A stretch of 64,000 nucleotides of DNA from Flavobacterium sp. Lineage in GTDB: Bacteria > Bacteroidota > Bacteroidia > Flavobacteriales > Flavobacteriaceae. Below the pieces are notes generated by a model, which saw nothing but the letters and a program-made list of their open reading frames with translations, did not search any database and had not been told where the DNA came from. The stretch is from the NCBI GenBank assembly GCA_023251135.1, contig JAHEZJ010000004.1:94704-158703 (forward strand). The letters run 5' to 3'. The translations under genes were made by a program, and so were the position numbers. Below are positions 27,201 to 36,180 of this stretch, piece after piece (position 1 is the stretch's first letter; the number at the start of each line of letters is the position of its first letter).

Positions 27201-27310
27201 AGAACCTTTTGACATTCACTAAATATAAGGATGGGGATCCGGAATTTTTAAGTTACGGTTTTCTGCCGCCACTAAAAGTTATAACAGCAGGAATACAATT
27301 AATATTTTAA
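24287..27310 (+). CDS. SusC/RagA-type TonB-linked outer membrane protein
   Basis: A 1007-residue outer-membrane transporter. An N-terminal signal (to about residue 30) is followed by a carboxypeptidase-D-like regulatory domain (about 45-125, HQIQGAITDGLNPLPGVTIA), then the plug with the SusC signature (IESIEILKDADATSIYGSRG, then ANGVVLITTKKG) and a beta barrel to the C-terminal F. It imports a bulky solute across the outer membrane using TonB energy, with SusD as lid. It opens the operon with susD and an S9 peptidase gene, so a peptide substrate, as in RagAB, is more likely than a glycan (inference). Length is normal. Confidence 0.95.
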   Translation: MNIFSFYKDGKGLYCLFFIWLCFSFSSVYAKNTVRHSTIFTQQHQIQGAITDGLNPLPGVTIAVKSKLNSSTISDYSGQYTLFSAPNDTLIVSFIGFKTALIPIKSRTNIDIQLLYDITTLQEVKVNAGYYSVKESERTGSIARITSKDIETQPVTNILATMQGRMAGVSITQATGVPGGGFDIKIRGQNSIRTDANAPLYIIDGVPYSSEPVGSFYTGTTFPTLTSPLNSINPDAIESIEILKDADATSIYGSRGANGVVLITTKKGKAGKTKFTVTASTGTGTVTKFIKLMNTQEYLDMRRQAFINDGISEYGISDYDINGTWDQNRYTDWQKELLGGTAQITDLHASVSGGSEHTQFLVSGSYHTESTVFAGDFLYRKGGSQINLNHQSEDNKFKLTFSAGFNRQDNNQPSFDFTYDARALPPNAPALYNSDGELNWENGTWDNPLRNLNTEFESATNDLTANTTLTYELAKGLSVKSNLGYTILHNDETRIVPSTIYNPANNVSSAGSAIFLNNTDRSSWIIEPQINWKKDLGKSNLDILLGATFQSQESQSLVQSGTGFASNNLIYNLAAAKNVRVLTNDQTQYKYQAIFGRINYNLKERYIINLTARRDGSSRFGPGNQFAYFGAVGLAWIFSNENLLKDSSWLSFGKIRSSYGTTGNDQIGDYQFLDTYTTSSVLYGGNTGLSPSRLYNADFGWETNKKFEAALELGFFQDRIFVTGAWYQNRSSNQLVGLSLPGTTGFTSIQSNLDAVVENSGLEFTLRTSNFVKGNFTWITNLNLTFANNKLVRFPGLESSAYSQQYRIGKPLNIALLYDLKGVNPQTGLYEFDDLNGDGSITFPEDRQAMADLNPKYFGGIQNQLTYKGITLDFLFQLVKQKNRTYPMGPAGMMSNQQQRIASSWREQNDIAPYQIYTTGYNDDAMTASYLLDESTGSVTDASFIRLKNISLSYNLPLSLKETQCKIMLQGQNLLTFTKYKDGDPEFLSYGFLPPLKVITAGIQLIF

Positions 27311-27320
27311 ATCAATTAAT

Positions 27321-28706
27321 ATGAAAACACTTTTTAACACATCGATCAATGCCTTGTGCCATATTATTATAATTTCGATGTTCTCCTGTGATTCGTTTGT
27401 AGAAGTTGATCTGCCAAAATCCCAGCTGACCACACCAACTGTTTTTGAAGACTATAATACTGCCAGTTCAGCACTTTTAAATATTTACTCCAATATTAGG
27501 GATGCGGGAATTTTCACTGGAACAGCTGTAGGGATTTCAAATCAGCTTGGCAACTATGCAGATGAAATTAAAAGCAGTGAAAGTCCAACCAATTCCAGTT
27601 TAAGTTTTTATAAAAATACACTTTTGCCTGCCAACACTGTTATCAGTGGGTACTGGAACGCCGCTTATAATCAAATTTATGCTGCAAATGGGATAATCGA
27701 AGGCTCAGCTGCAAGCAGCAATCTTACCCTTGAGCAGAAGAATCAGCTTCAGGGAGAAGCATTGTTTATCAGGGCACTGGTTCATTTCTATCTTACAAAC
27801 CTTTTTGGAGATATACCCTATATTACTAGCACTGATTATAAAGAAAACAGCACTGTTAGCAGAAAACCTGTTGCGGAGATATATAGAAAGCTTACAACAG
27901 ATCTTGAAAATGCTATTCTTTTACTGCCTGTTCAGTATCAGGGTCAGGAAAGAGTGCGTCCTAATGTTTTAACTGCAAAAGCTCTTCTTGCCAGAGTCTA
28001 TTTGTATTCAAAAGCTTATCCGGAAGCGGCAAATGCCTCCTCTGCTGTACTTAACAGAGAAGAACTTTATCATCTGGAAAGTCCCGACCGTGCATTTTTA
28101 TTGAATTCAAATGAAACTATATGGCAGCTACAGGCCGGAGCTGGAGGCAGAAATACAGCAGAAGCTGCCACTTTTACTTTTATTTCGATTCCTCCCCCTC
28201 GTGTTTCGCTCAGCAATTTTCTGGTGGATTCATTTGGGGCTGGTGATCTGCGCAGGTCCCTATGGATAAAAGCAGTTACAAAAAATACTTCGACATTTTA
28301 CCACGCATATAAATACAAAGAAAACAACTCAACAGCAGTTTCAAAAGAATATGCAATAATGTTTCGATTAGCCGAGCAGTATCTGATCAGAGCAGAGGCC
28401 AGGGCCTATCAGGGAGATCTCATTGGTGCCAAGGAAGATTTAAATAAAGTAAGGCATCGCGCAGGCCTATCAGACACTTCAGCCACAACGCAGCAGGAAA
28501 TTTTGGACGCTATAATTATTGAGAGAAAATGGGAACTTTTTACTGAGTACGGGCATCGTTTTTTTGATCTTAAAAGGACGGCTAAATTAGACATTGTACT
28601 CAGTGGAATTAAGCCTGGCTGGAATACACCTGATGATTTATTACCTATTCCTCAAAGTGAGTTTAGTGCAAATCCTTTTCTTGGTTCTCAAAATCCGGGA
28701 TATTAA
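27321..28706 (+). CDS. SusD/RagB-type surface lipoprotein
   Basis: A 461-residue lipoprotein with signal and Cys23 (IIIISMFSC), TPR-like helices in the SusD pattern (LFIRALVHFYLTNLFGDIPY, then KALLARVYLYSKAYPEAANA) and the C-terminal RagB region (ELFTEYGHRFFDLKRTAKLD). It binds the substrate at the cell surface and closes the SusC barrel. The gene starts 10 bp after susC ends. The short C-terminal part with LLPIPQSEFSANPFLG is typical. It lacks visible glycan-specific motifs; context suggests peptides. Confidence 0.92.
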   Translation: MKTLFNTSINALCHIIIISMFSCDSFVEVDLPKSQLTTPTVFEDYNTASSALLNIYSNIRDAGIFTGTAVGISNQLGNYADEIKSSESPTNSSLSFYKNTLLPANTVISGYWNAAYNQIYAANGIIEGSAASSNLTLEQKNQLQGEALFIRALVHFYLTNLFGDIPYITSTDYKENSTVSRKPVAEIYRKLTTDLENAILLLPVQYQGQERVRPNVLTAKALLARVYLYSKAYPEAANASSAVLNREELYHLESPDRAFLLNSNETIWQLQAGAGGRNTAEAATFTFISIPPPRVSLSNFLVDSFGAGDLRRSLWIKAVTKNTSTFYHAYKYKENNSTAVSKEYAIMFRLAEQYLIRAEARAYQGDLIGAKEDLNKVRHRAGLSDTSATTQQEILDAIIIERKWELFTEYGHRFFDLKRTAKLDIVLSGIKPGWNTPDDLLPIPQSEFSANPFLGSQNPGY

Positions 28707-28716
28707 ATTTATAATT

Positions 28717-31365
28717 ATGTTTTTCAATATAATAAAGAAGCATCTGAGAACCATGAGGTTCTGTGAAATGCAATGCCCACTATATTTAGTTTTATTATTT
28801 ATTTTGCCATTAGTAGCCTGTCCCTTATGGGGGCAGGTGGTGCAAAAAAAAGTCTTGTCACCTGATGAGTACCATTTTTGGGGAGAAGTTCGTTTAGAGA
28901 AAATAAGCCATGATGAGAAATGGGCAGTATACAATATGGAGTATACCAGCGGAAACGATACTTTATTTGTTCAGAATATCGAAAAAAATACTACATATGC
29001 TTTTCCGGGCGGCGAAAACGGCAGCTTTGCGCCTAATGATATATTCGTTTGCCGTTCAGGAGATAACCTACATATTCTTAATTTGAAAACCTCAAAAAAA
29101 GAAACAGTACCCAATGTGATGCAGTATTCATTAAGTGAAACAGGGTATTTAATTTATTTGCGAACCAATAAGAATAATAAAAAAACCCTTGAAATCAGAT
29201 CGATGCAAAGCGGAAGCATCAAAAAGATCAATGATGTAACTAGTTATCTGATGAGTCCTGATGGTAAAAATTTGGTCTATACAACCTTATTGGATAACAG
29301 GAATGCTATTGCTTTAATTAGTATTAAAAAACCGGAAAACATAAAATGGTTTCAGCAGGACAGCAGGGAAAAATTCATAGGTTTGACATGGCAGAAAGAA
29401 GGGAATGCGCTGGCCTTTATAAAGCAGTATGATGATTCCAAAGAAAATATTTTGTTTCTGTACAACCTATTGAATCATGAATTATATAATCTTAGCGCAT
29501 CTGATATAAATTTCCCGGAAAATTGGTCCATAGTAAATGACACTTTTCGAAAAATTCTAATATCTGAAGACCTGCAGAAAGTTTTTTTTGCTGTTGTTAC
29601 CCCATCTGCTTTAATACAGCAGGAATCAAATATTGAGATATGGAATGCAAATGATAAGTGGATATATCCAGTTGATAAATTTCAGGGCAGTATTGAAAAG
29701 AAATCAAAATTAGGTTTATGGCAGCCTACAGAAAGCAAAGTAAATATTATTACCTCAAATGAGTTATCAAGTGTTATGCTTACCGCCGATATGAAGTATG
29801 CTATATTATCAAATCCCAAAGAGTATGAACCCCAATTTGAAATAGAAGGTCCGAGAGATTATTACATCTTAAACTTGAAAACTTTCGAGAAAAAATTAAT
29901 TCTGGAAAAACATCCCTATGATTTAGAGGCATTGAACCCTTCGCCCACAGGAAAATACCTGGCGTACTTTAAAGAAAATAACTGGTGGGTTTATAATCCG
30001 GCCACTGATGCCCATACAAATATTACTGGCTCGACGGGCATTAAATTCAAGGGGAAAAAGCAGGAACTTGTTCCGGAATCAGTCTATGGAAATCCAGGGT
30101 GGACACAAAAAGACAATGAGATTATCCTATACGACCAATACGATATTTGGGCCATTACCCCTAATGGAAGTAATTTTAGAAGATTAACTAAAGGAAGGGA
30201 GCAGCAAATACAATACAGAATTATTAATCCGTCTGTCAATTATAGAAAACTCGTATATGACGGACCCGTTGTAGAGACCTTTGACCTGAACAAAAAAATA
30301 TTTCTAAGGGCAAAGGGAAATGACGGTAAGATGGGCTGTTTTAGATGGGATAAATCTTCCTTTGAAAAAAGAATAGTCTATTTAGACAGTTATATTGATC
30401 AGTTTAAATACAGTGAGAAAAGAAATAAAATTTTCTATCGAGAGCAAAAATTTGATATGCCTCCACAACTCGTCAGCAGTAATAATTCATCGCTGTCGGT
30501 TAGTTTTTTTAAAAGCAATCCCCAGCATGAAAAATACTATTGGGGAAAATCCGAACTGATTAATTTTAAAAATTCAAGATATCAGAATTTAAAAGCTGTT
30601 CTATTATATCCTGCTGCTTACGATCCCAAAAAAAAATATCCAATGATTGTTAATATTTATCAGGGTAAAGCCGATGAGTTGCATCTATATCAAAACCCTA
30701 CCTTTGCAAACGAAGGAGGATTTAATGTTACTTTAATGACATTGGAAGGATATTTTGTGCTTCTTCCTGATATCAGCCTTATTTACCAGAGCCCAGGTAT
30801 TTCTGCTGCTGACTGTGTGGTTTCTGCAACAACGGCAGTAATAAAAAAAGGGATTGTAAATTCTGCAAAAATAGGGCTTATGGGACATTCTTTCGGCGGA
30901 TATGAGACCGCTTTTACTATTACACAGACCCCTATGTTTGCTGCTGCAATTGCCAGTGGGGCGATAACGGACCTGATAAGCCTTTATTATTCTGTCGGCA
31001 GATCTGGAAATCCGGAAATGTGGCGCTTTGAGAGCGAACAATGGAATATGGGTGGATCTCCACATGATATACCATCAAGCTATCATGCTAATTCACCTCT
31101 TCCAAATGCTGTAAATATTCAATCACCTCTACTGCTGTGGAGTGGTAAAAATGACAAGCAGGTAGACATACACCAGAGTTTAGAATTTTACCTGGCAATG
31201 CGCCGATTAAAGAAAAAAAGCATCATGCTTTTATATGCTGATGAAGGTCATGTTTTTACAAAACCAGACAATCAAAAAGACATTACGATACGCATGATGG
31301 AATGGTTTAATTACTTCTTGAAGGATGATCATTCCTATTCTTGGATTAACAAAGGAGTACAATAG
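28717..31365 (+). CDS. S9 family prolyl oligopeptidase
   Basis: An 882-residue exported peptidase with an N-terminal hydrophobic signal (LYLVLLFILPLVACPLWGQ), a beta-propeller-like middle and a C-terminal alpha/beta-hydrolase domain. The nucleophile is in GLMGHSFGGYET (Ser near residue 727), the acid in WSGKNDKQVD (near 815) and the His in ADEGHVF (near 845). It cleaves short peptides, often at Pro or related bonds. An ORF could start at 28594 inside susD, but the ATG at 28717, 10 bp after susD, gives the signal near the N-terminus and is preferred. Its place after SusCD points to periplasmic processing of imported peptides. Confidence 0.9.
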   Translation: MFFNIIKKHLRTMRFCEMQCPLYLVLLFILPLVACPLWGQVVQKKVLSPDEYHFWGEVRLEKISHDEKWAVYNMEYTSGNDTLFVQNIEKNTTYAFPGGENGSFAPNDIFVCRSGDNLHILNLKTSKKETVPNVMQYSLSETGYLIYLRTNKNNKKTLEIRSMQSGSIKKINDVTSYLMSPDGKNLVYTTLLDNRNAIALISIKKPENIKWFQQDSREKFIGLTWQKEGNALAFIKQYDDSKENILFLYNLLNHELYNLSASDINFPENWSIVNDTFRKILISEDLQKVFFAVVTPSALIQQESNIEIWNANDKWIYPVDKFQGSIEKKSKLGLWQPTESKVNIITSNELSSVMLTADMKYAILSNPKEYEPQFEIEGPRDYYILNLKTFEKKLILEKHPYDLEALNPSPTGKYLAYFKENNWWVYNPATDAHTNITGSTGIKFKGKKQELVPESVYGNPGWTQKDNEIILYDQYDIWAITPNGSNFRRLTKGREQQIQYRIINPSVNYRKLVYDGPVVETFDLNKKIFLRAKGNDGKMGCFRWDKSSFEKRIVYLDSYIDQFKYSEKRNKIFYREQKFDMPPQLVSSNNSSLSVSFFKSNPQHEKYYWGKSELINFKNSRYQNLKAVLLYPAAYDPKKKYPMIVNIYQGKADELHLYQNPTFANEGGFNVTLMTLEGYFVLLPDISLIYQSPGISAADCVVSATTAVIKKGIVNSAKIGLMGHSFGGYETAFTITQTPMFAAAIASGAITDLISLYYSVGRSGNPEMWRFESEQWNMGGSPHDIPSSYHANSPLPNAVNIQSPLLLWSGKNDKQVDIHQSLEFYLAMRRLKKKSIMLLYADEGHVFTKPDNQKDITIRMMEWFNYFLKDDHSYSWINKGVQ

Positions 31366-31377
31366 AAATTTAAATAG

Positions 31378-31405
31378 GAATGCAGTCCCAAATGGGACTG
31401 CATTC
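31378..31405 (+). terminator. Terminator between the peptidase and DUF6520 genes
   Basis: GAATGCAGTCCC and GGGACTGCATTC form a perfect 12-bp stem with an AAAT loop, 12 bp after the peptidase stop. It is between convergent genes and can serve both, though the T tract is short. Confidence 0.7.
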
Positions 31406-31422
31406 TTCCATGAAAACGAAAA

Positions 31423-31719
31423 TTACTGACCATTTACAACACGATATAAAGGTTGAACACAATTGTTTTGGTCATCTTTTTCATAAGCAACAGGACCTGA
31501 TGTTACGTTAAGACGACATAGCTGCGGCTTTTGAATGTTAGAGCAATCTATTGGTTCTTCTTCAGTACAGTCTCCATTTGAATCAGGAAAGTATCCTGGT
31601 CGGATGGCAAGGGTATCTGCTTTTGGCGAACTCTGCATGGAGGTAGTTGCAAAAGCGCCTGCCATTGCCAATAATACGGCAGCCACAGGCATTCCATTTT
31701 TTAAAAATAAACTTTTCAT
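31423..31719 (-). CDS. DUF6520 family secreted Cys-containing protein
   Basis: A 98-residue protein with an N-terminal hydrophobic signal (KNGMPVAAVLLAMAGAFATT) and a short mature part with four Cys residues (in GDCTEEEPIDCS, LCRLN and NCVQ). This is the DUF6520 family of Flavobacteriia, which typically lies next to MauE/DoxX genes. Earlier in-frame codons exist but the ATG at 31719 gives the normal signal. Four Cys suggest one or two disulfides or a metal site; function unknown. The MauE partner upstream may help to oxidise or mature it (inference). Confidence 0.85.
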   Translation of the reverse strand: MKSLFLKNGMPVAAVLLAMAGAFATTSMQSSPKADTLAIRPGYFPDSNGDCTEEEPIDCSNIQKPQLCRLNVTSGPVAYEKDDQNNCVQPLYRVVNGQ

Positions 31720-31805
31720 AATATTAAAATTTAAAATTATAATTTGATCTACTTTTTCTACAGGTTTCGATCTGTTTCCTGTCAACAGCGCTGGTAAATT
31801 TTTAA

Positions 31806-33320
31806 TTATTGAATTTCATTCTTAATTATTTTTTTTAGTTCATAAACCACAAGATCATTCCCAATTATAGCATACAAATGCGTATCAGTTGCTGCAAAAG
31901 AATTAAGGACTTTGCTCGAAGTATGGAAGATAGGAAAACTGAGCAGATATGTATTGTTTTTTAGATTGTATACGTCTATAATAAAGGATTTATCCCATAA
32001 CTTTTTATTCTCATACCTGCCCTTTACCCTGGAATGCACGAAGAGCAGATTGCCGACTACTGCGGCATTAGCATTTACTACGAATGATGGCGTGGACATT
32101 GCATATTGTTTTCCATCCCTGAGGAGTGAAACCTTTAAATTTGGATGGCTTATAGTATCAATGGTATGTCCTCTGGTGATAAGTTTTCCGTTTTTTTCAG
32201 CGGTCATAAATTCATTGCGGTAATAGTATAGGTAGACAATTTTCTTTGCCGCTTCACTGTACAGAAGCGTTCCATCAGTATCAAAAATGCCATCATTGCG
32301 GCTCTGCAGAAGTTCTCTGCTATATGTTGTTTTTTGTTCGGCGTCAGCATTATAAATCCCCAAAACATTTGCCAGTTTTTTTGAATTGTTTGATCTGAAT
32401 ACCGCCATGCTGCTGTCAATTGGGACTATCCTTGTAAAGTAAGGAACTGAGTTTAATTCTCTAGTGATGGTCCAGTTTTTCATATCTCCTCTAAGGAGCA
32501 CAGGAACATTCCCATCCGATAAATAAAAATAGGGTTCTCTGACACTTATCGTAATTGATTGGAAGGGGATTTTTTTTACATCGAAATACAGTTTATCTAA
32601 TTTTTTGTTCTTTAGATTTTGGTCCATTGAAAGTACATACATTGGATATTGATAGTTTCCAAGATAGATCCTGTTATTTGCAAAACCGGCAATATAATAT
32701 GAATGATGTTTTAAATCTATTGTATTTGAAAACTCAGCTGGATGATTTGGATATGTTCTTATAAAAGGGTTGTTATGATGTATGATATTTTCAGAGGAAA
32801 GAAATAAAATAAACACAATCAGTATACTGCCAACAATAATTCCAATTGTTAATTTAACCGTTCTGGTGCCTGTTGTAGATGCAGTAGCATTAATGTTGGT
32901 TTGTTTTTCTAGCACAATTGCAAAAAGGGCCAGGACAATAAATATACAATTGAAAATCAAGTGCATATTCCAGCTCATTTTCTCTAAAATCCCTCCGCAG
33001 GAACAGGGAATAAAAGAACTGAAATTTAGAATTATAAAAATATAAGCAGAAAACATTGTCATCAAACCCATTGCAGCATACAAACCTATTGATTGCAATT
33101 TGGGTACTAGCAGTGCTGCAGCGATTAATAGTTCAATACTAATTACCAGCCACGAAATCCACGAGGCATATATACTTAATAATGGAGACTGACCAAGCTG
33201 CACTTCAAAATTCTCAAAATTCAATAATTTACTTACTGCTGCATAAACAAAAAGAATTGTATACAAGAGACAAATGATCTCCGCAATTACTTTTTTACTA
33301 TGTAAATTTAATTTTTTCAT
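31806..33320 (-). CDS. MauE/DoxX-type redox membrane protein with beta-rich extension
   Basis: A 504-residue protein. The first about 190 residues contain five hydrophobic segments and the MauE motif FIPCSCGG (Cys106, Cys108). MauE proteins are linked to disulfide formation of exported partners. The last about 310 residues (from HHNNPFIRTYPNHPAEFS on) are beta-rich and look like a propeller fragment in the periplasm. It is the upstream gene of the DUF6520 pair on the minus strand, 86 bp apart. The fusion of a thiol-redox membrane domain to a large beta domain suggests it acts on the small Cys protein (inference). Confidence 0.8.
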   Translation of the reverse strand: MKKLNLHSKKVIAEIICLLYTILFVYAAVSKLLNFENFEVQLGQSPLLSIYASWISWLVISIELLIAAALLVPKLQSIGLYAAMGLMTMFSAYIFIILNFSSFIPCSCGGILEKMSWNMHLIFNCIFIVLALFAIVLEKQTNINATASTTGTRTVKLTIGIIVGSILIVFILFLSSENIIHHNNPFIRTYPNHPAEFSNTIDLKHHSYYIAGFANNRIYLGNYQYPMYVLSMDQNLKNKKLDKLYFDVKKIPFQSITISVREPYFYLSDGNVPVLLRGDMKNWTITRELNSVPYFTRIVPIDSSMAVFRSNNSKKLANVLGIYNADAEQKTTYSRELLQSRNDGIFDTDGTLLYSEAAKKIVYLYYYRNEFMTAEKNGKLITRGHTIDTISHPNLKVSLLRDGKQYAMSTPSFVVNANAAVVGNLLFVHSRVKGRYENKKLWDKSFIIDVYNLKNNTYLLSFPIFHTSSKVLNSFAATDTHLYAIIGNDLVVYELKKIIKNEIQ

Positions 33321-33483
33321 CTTTACAGATTTTGAAAATCATTCCTGTTTCAAATTCTAGAAAGGATATCTTAACTTGAAGTTTTACTAATTAGAATTTG
33401 ATAAGACAAAATTACAGTGACCTCTGCAATAAACTGTTACCGAAAACAAGCCAAGATTTTTCAAAAACAATCAATTATAGTTA

Positions 33484-33530
33484 AAAAAATAAAAAAAGAC
33501 ATTACTAAACTATTTTGTTTAGCAATGCCT
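33484..33530 (-). terminator. Terminator of the 33558-33848 gene
   Basis: Read on the minus strand, GGCATTGCTAAAC pairs with GTTTAGTAATGTC (G-U pairs included) and is followed by a long T run. It lies 28 bp after the gene's stop. Confidence 0.8.
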
Positions 33531-33557
33531 TGATTAAATAATGCAATTCAAAGAAAA

Positions 33558-33848
33558 TTACTTACCCGTTTCACTCAACGTGTTTAGTTTTTCACTAAGT
33601 TCAATCAGTCCGGCTTTTTGTAAACATTCATCTCCAAAGAATCTTAAATCCTGAAGATTTTCATCTGGGATACTCATCAAGAGAATTGAGGGTTTGTCAT
33701 TATCCTTAGCAGATAATCCACGTTCAATAACATGGTTTAATAATAATACATTTTTTCGTGAAATTTTCAAATCAATCTTCACTACATCATTCATGCCTGG
33801 GATACTAAGTACAGTATCAAAAACCTTGGCCACATCATTTGTTGTCAT
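33558..33848 (-). CDS. Small hypothetical protein
   Basis: A 96-residue protein starting MTTNDVAKVFDTVLSIPGMN. It has a beta-alpha pattern with NDVVKIDLKISRKNVLLLNH and no signal peptide. A GTG three codons upstream is possible, but the ATG at 33848 fits better. Proteins like this are frequent next to Bacteroidota mobile elements, and this one lies at the left edge of the mobilization region. Function not recognised. Confidence 0.6.
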   Translation of the reverse strand: MTTNDVAKVFDTVLSIPGMNDVVKIDLKISRKNVLLLNHVIERGLSAKDNDKPSILLMSIPDENLQDLRFFGDECLQKAGLIELSEKLNTLSETGK

Positions 33849-33860
33849 AATCTTCACGGT

Positions 33861-34485
33861 TTTAATTAATAATTTATTTCTACAAAGGTATAAAGCCAGT
33901 CTTAAAGTGTCATGGACATAATATGTCCATCATAGGTAAAATCCATTTCGCTTACTTAATTTTGTCTCTGAAATAAAAAGGAAAGGTTAAAATTGAGCAA
34001 CCAAAAACCTTCCCTAAAACAGTCAGGATTTTGCTGTTTTAAAATTGGTTTATTGCTTTGAAAGAGCACGTTTTTCAATCTAAGATTCGGACCACAAATT
34101 GGCACAATTGCTACCCAGTTATAATAGTTCTGAATTTTATGCAGTGTGCACTTTCCTTGAGTTCTAAAATAAAATGAAACAGATTTTATAAAAAGATATT
34201 GAAATTTTAATGACTTAATGAATACAGCATTGAATTTACGGAATACCACAATAAGTACAGCAAATAGTATAAAAGAAGTCTGTAAAAGAGAAATTTAAGT
34301 TTTGAGTATTTTGGAAACATAGGAATATCCGAAAGACATTTAAACTATCAGCAGGATTGCAACGTTCCTGCAATCGGCAAGATGTCCTGTTGTTAAACAA
34401 CAGCCTTCTTGCTGCTCTACACTCGGGACTCGTTAGCAGTGATACTGGAAGAATAAAAAGAGCTTGATAATAATGAAAAAGAGAG
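33861..34485. other. 625-bp non-coding region, likely oriT of the mobile element
   Basis: Gene-free and directly upstream of the mobilization genes. It has several inverted repeats: an interrupted AAAACAG/CTGTTTT stem near 34015-34040, GATTGCA/TGCAATC at 34355-34375, and the 17-nt palindrome CTGTTGTT-A-AACAACAG at 34387-34403. Bacteroidota oriT sites typically lie immediately upstream of mob genes and contain such repeats next to the nic site. The nic base was not identified. Confidence 0.45.
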
Positions 34486-34881
34486 ATGATGAAAAGAGAA
34501 AATTCAAACAGAACACGCATTGTCGGGTTACGGTTTACACCCGAAGAGTATGAAAAAATTGAGAAAAAATGGAAAGCGAGTACTTGCCGCAAGCTTAGCG
34601 ATTACATTCGCAGGCACCTATTTGGCAAATCTATAAACACCACTTACAGGAATCAGTCTTTGGATGATATGATCCATGAAATGACCCAGTTGTTCAGGCA
34701 ATTAAATGGGATTGGAAACAACTTCAATCAGGCAGTAAAAAAACTGCATACACTAAATCAGATTCCGGAATTCAAGGTATGGATTATAAGCGCTGAACTG
34801 GATAAAAAAATCCTTTTTGACAAGATGGATGAAATCAAAAATTACATCCAGAAAATCTCGGAAAGATGGTTGCGATCATAA
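34486..34881 (+). CDS. Relaxosome accessory protein, MobC-like
   Basis: A 131-residue basic protein. The first 60 residues look like a ribbon-helix-helix DNA-binding domain (TRIVGLRFTPEEYEKIEKKW), then LSDYIRRHLF and RQLNGIGNNFNQAVKKLH, the typical pattern of MobC proteins that open the oriT for the relaxase. It overlaps the relaxase gene by 16 bp. An alternative start is the second ATG three bases on. Confidence 0.88.
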   Translation: MMKRENSNRTRIVGLRFTPEEYEKIEKKWKASTCRKLSDYIRRHLFGKSINTTYRNQSLDDMIHEMTQLFRQLNGIGNNFNQAVKKLHTLNQIPEFKVWIISAELDKKILFDKMDEIKNYIQKISERWLRS

Positions 34882-36169
34882 AGACCGGACATTCCCTTCA
34901 TAAGGTTTTTTATTACAATGAAAACAAAGTAAAAGAGCGTGTGGCAGAATGTATAGGCGCCGGAAATTATCCGATTGATGTTGATAAAATGGGACCTACT
35001 GTAAAACTGAACCGATTTTTAAAACAGCTGCAACTAAATGAAAATGTAAAGCGAAACAGTGTTCATATTTCGATCAACTTTGATCCGTCAGAAAATTATT
35101 CCAAGGAAAAATTAATGGCTATCGCTGATTCGTATATGGAAAAAATCGGTTTTGGTGAGCAGCCTTATCTCGTATATCAGCATCACGATTCCGGGCATGC
35201 GCACATCCATCTGGTCTCCATAAATGTTCAGAGGGATGGTACACGAATTGATATGCAAAATATTGGTAAAAACCGATCTGAACCGGCAAGAAAAGAAATC
35301 GAAGAACGCTTTGGACTTGTTAAGGCTCAAGGGAATAAAAATAGTCCGGATTTTCACCTGAAGCCAATCATTTCAGGAAAGGTTCAATACGGTAGAAGCG
35401 AATCAAAAAAGGCTATTACAAATGTACTGGATCAGGTGCTTTCATCGTACAAATATACCAGCCTTCCACAGCTCAATGCCGTACTCAAACAATACAATGT
35501 TTTAGCAGACCCAGGGAATGAAGATTCAAGAATGTTTAAGGCAAAAGGATTAATGTACAGATACTCGATGAAAATGGAAAACCTATTGGTGTACCCATAA
35601 AAGCCAGTCTTTTTTACAACAAGCCTACACTGAAATTTTTAGAAGAAAAATTCGCATCCAATACCAAAAATCAAGTCTCAGATATAAGAAGGGTGAAAAA
35701 CGCCATTGATATGGCATTTTTAAGAACAAAAATATCAATAAGAGAATTAGTTCAACTACTGGAAAAAGAGGGTATCAATACTGTTTTTAGAAAAAACGCA
35801 GAAGGTTTACTTTACGGTATTACCTACGTTGACCATACCACAAAATGTGTTTTTAATGGAAGTACACTCGGTAAACAATATAGTGCCAAAGCAATACAGG
35901 AAAGATGTACGTCAATTAATCAGGAAGAACAAAAAATGCCAAATTTGGTTGGTGAAAAATTACACGAAATCAAATTTGAAACACCGAAATCGGAAATAGT
36001 TGCAGCACTGTTTGGAGATGATTTCAGGGATAACAAGTATGTAGGATCCAGTACTATAATGGGCCAATTAGCAGAGATGCTCACACAAGCTGAACAGACA
36101 TCTAATTACCTTCCATACGAGCTGAAAAACAAAAAGAAAAAAAGAAGAGGACAGTCTAATAATCGATAA
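34866..36169 (+). pseudogene. MobA/MobB-type relaxase, interrupted by a frameshift
   Basis: The N-terminal part has the relaxase fold with the three-His metal site YQHHDSGHAHIHLVSIN (His105-His114) and a likely catalytic Tyr in the early HSLHKVFYYN. The frame breaks near 35560. The original frame stops at 35600, while the other frame continues from 35561 as ILDENGKPIGVPIKASLFYN and runs to 36169, giving a full-length relaxase of about 434 residues if one base is restored. A one-base deletion is therefore implied, either real decay or a sequencing error. If real, the enzyme keeps its HUH domain but loses the C-terminal part. The gene overlaps the MobC-like gene and precedes the coupling ATPase. 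Confidence 0.85.
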
Positions 36170-36180
36170 AACTTAAAATT

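Noticed and set aside
28594-28716. Upstream extension of the S9 peptidase ORF into susD
   Set aside because: It would add 41 residues before the signal peptide and overlap susD by 113 bp; the ATG at 28717 fits better.
34236-34592. Minus-strand 118-codon frame across the oriT region and MobC start
   Set aside because: It overlaps the MobC-like gene in antisense and contains no domain; the region is better explained as oriT DNA.
34866-36169. Programmed frameshift in the relaxase
   Set aside because: No slippery heptamer was seen at the break, so decay or sequencing error is more likely.
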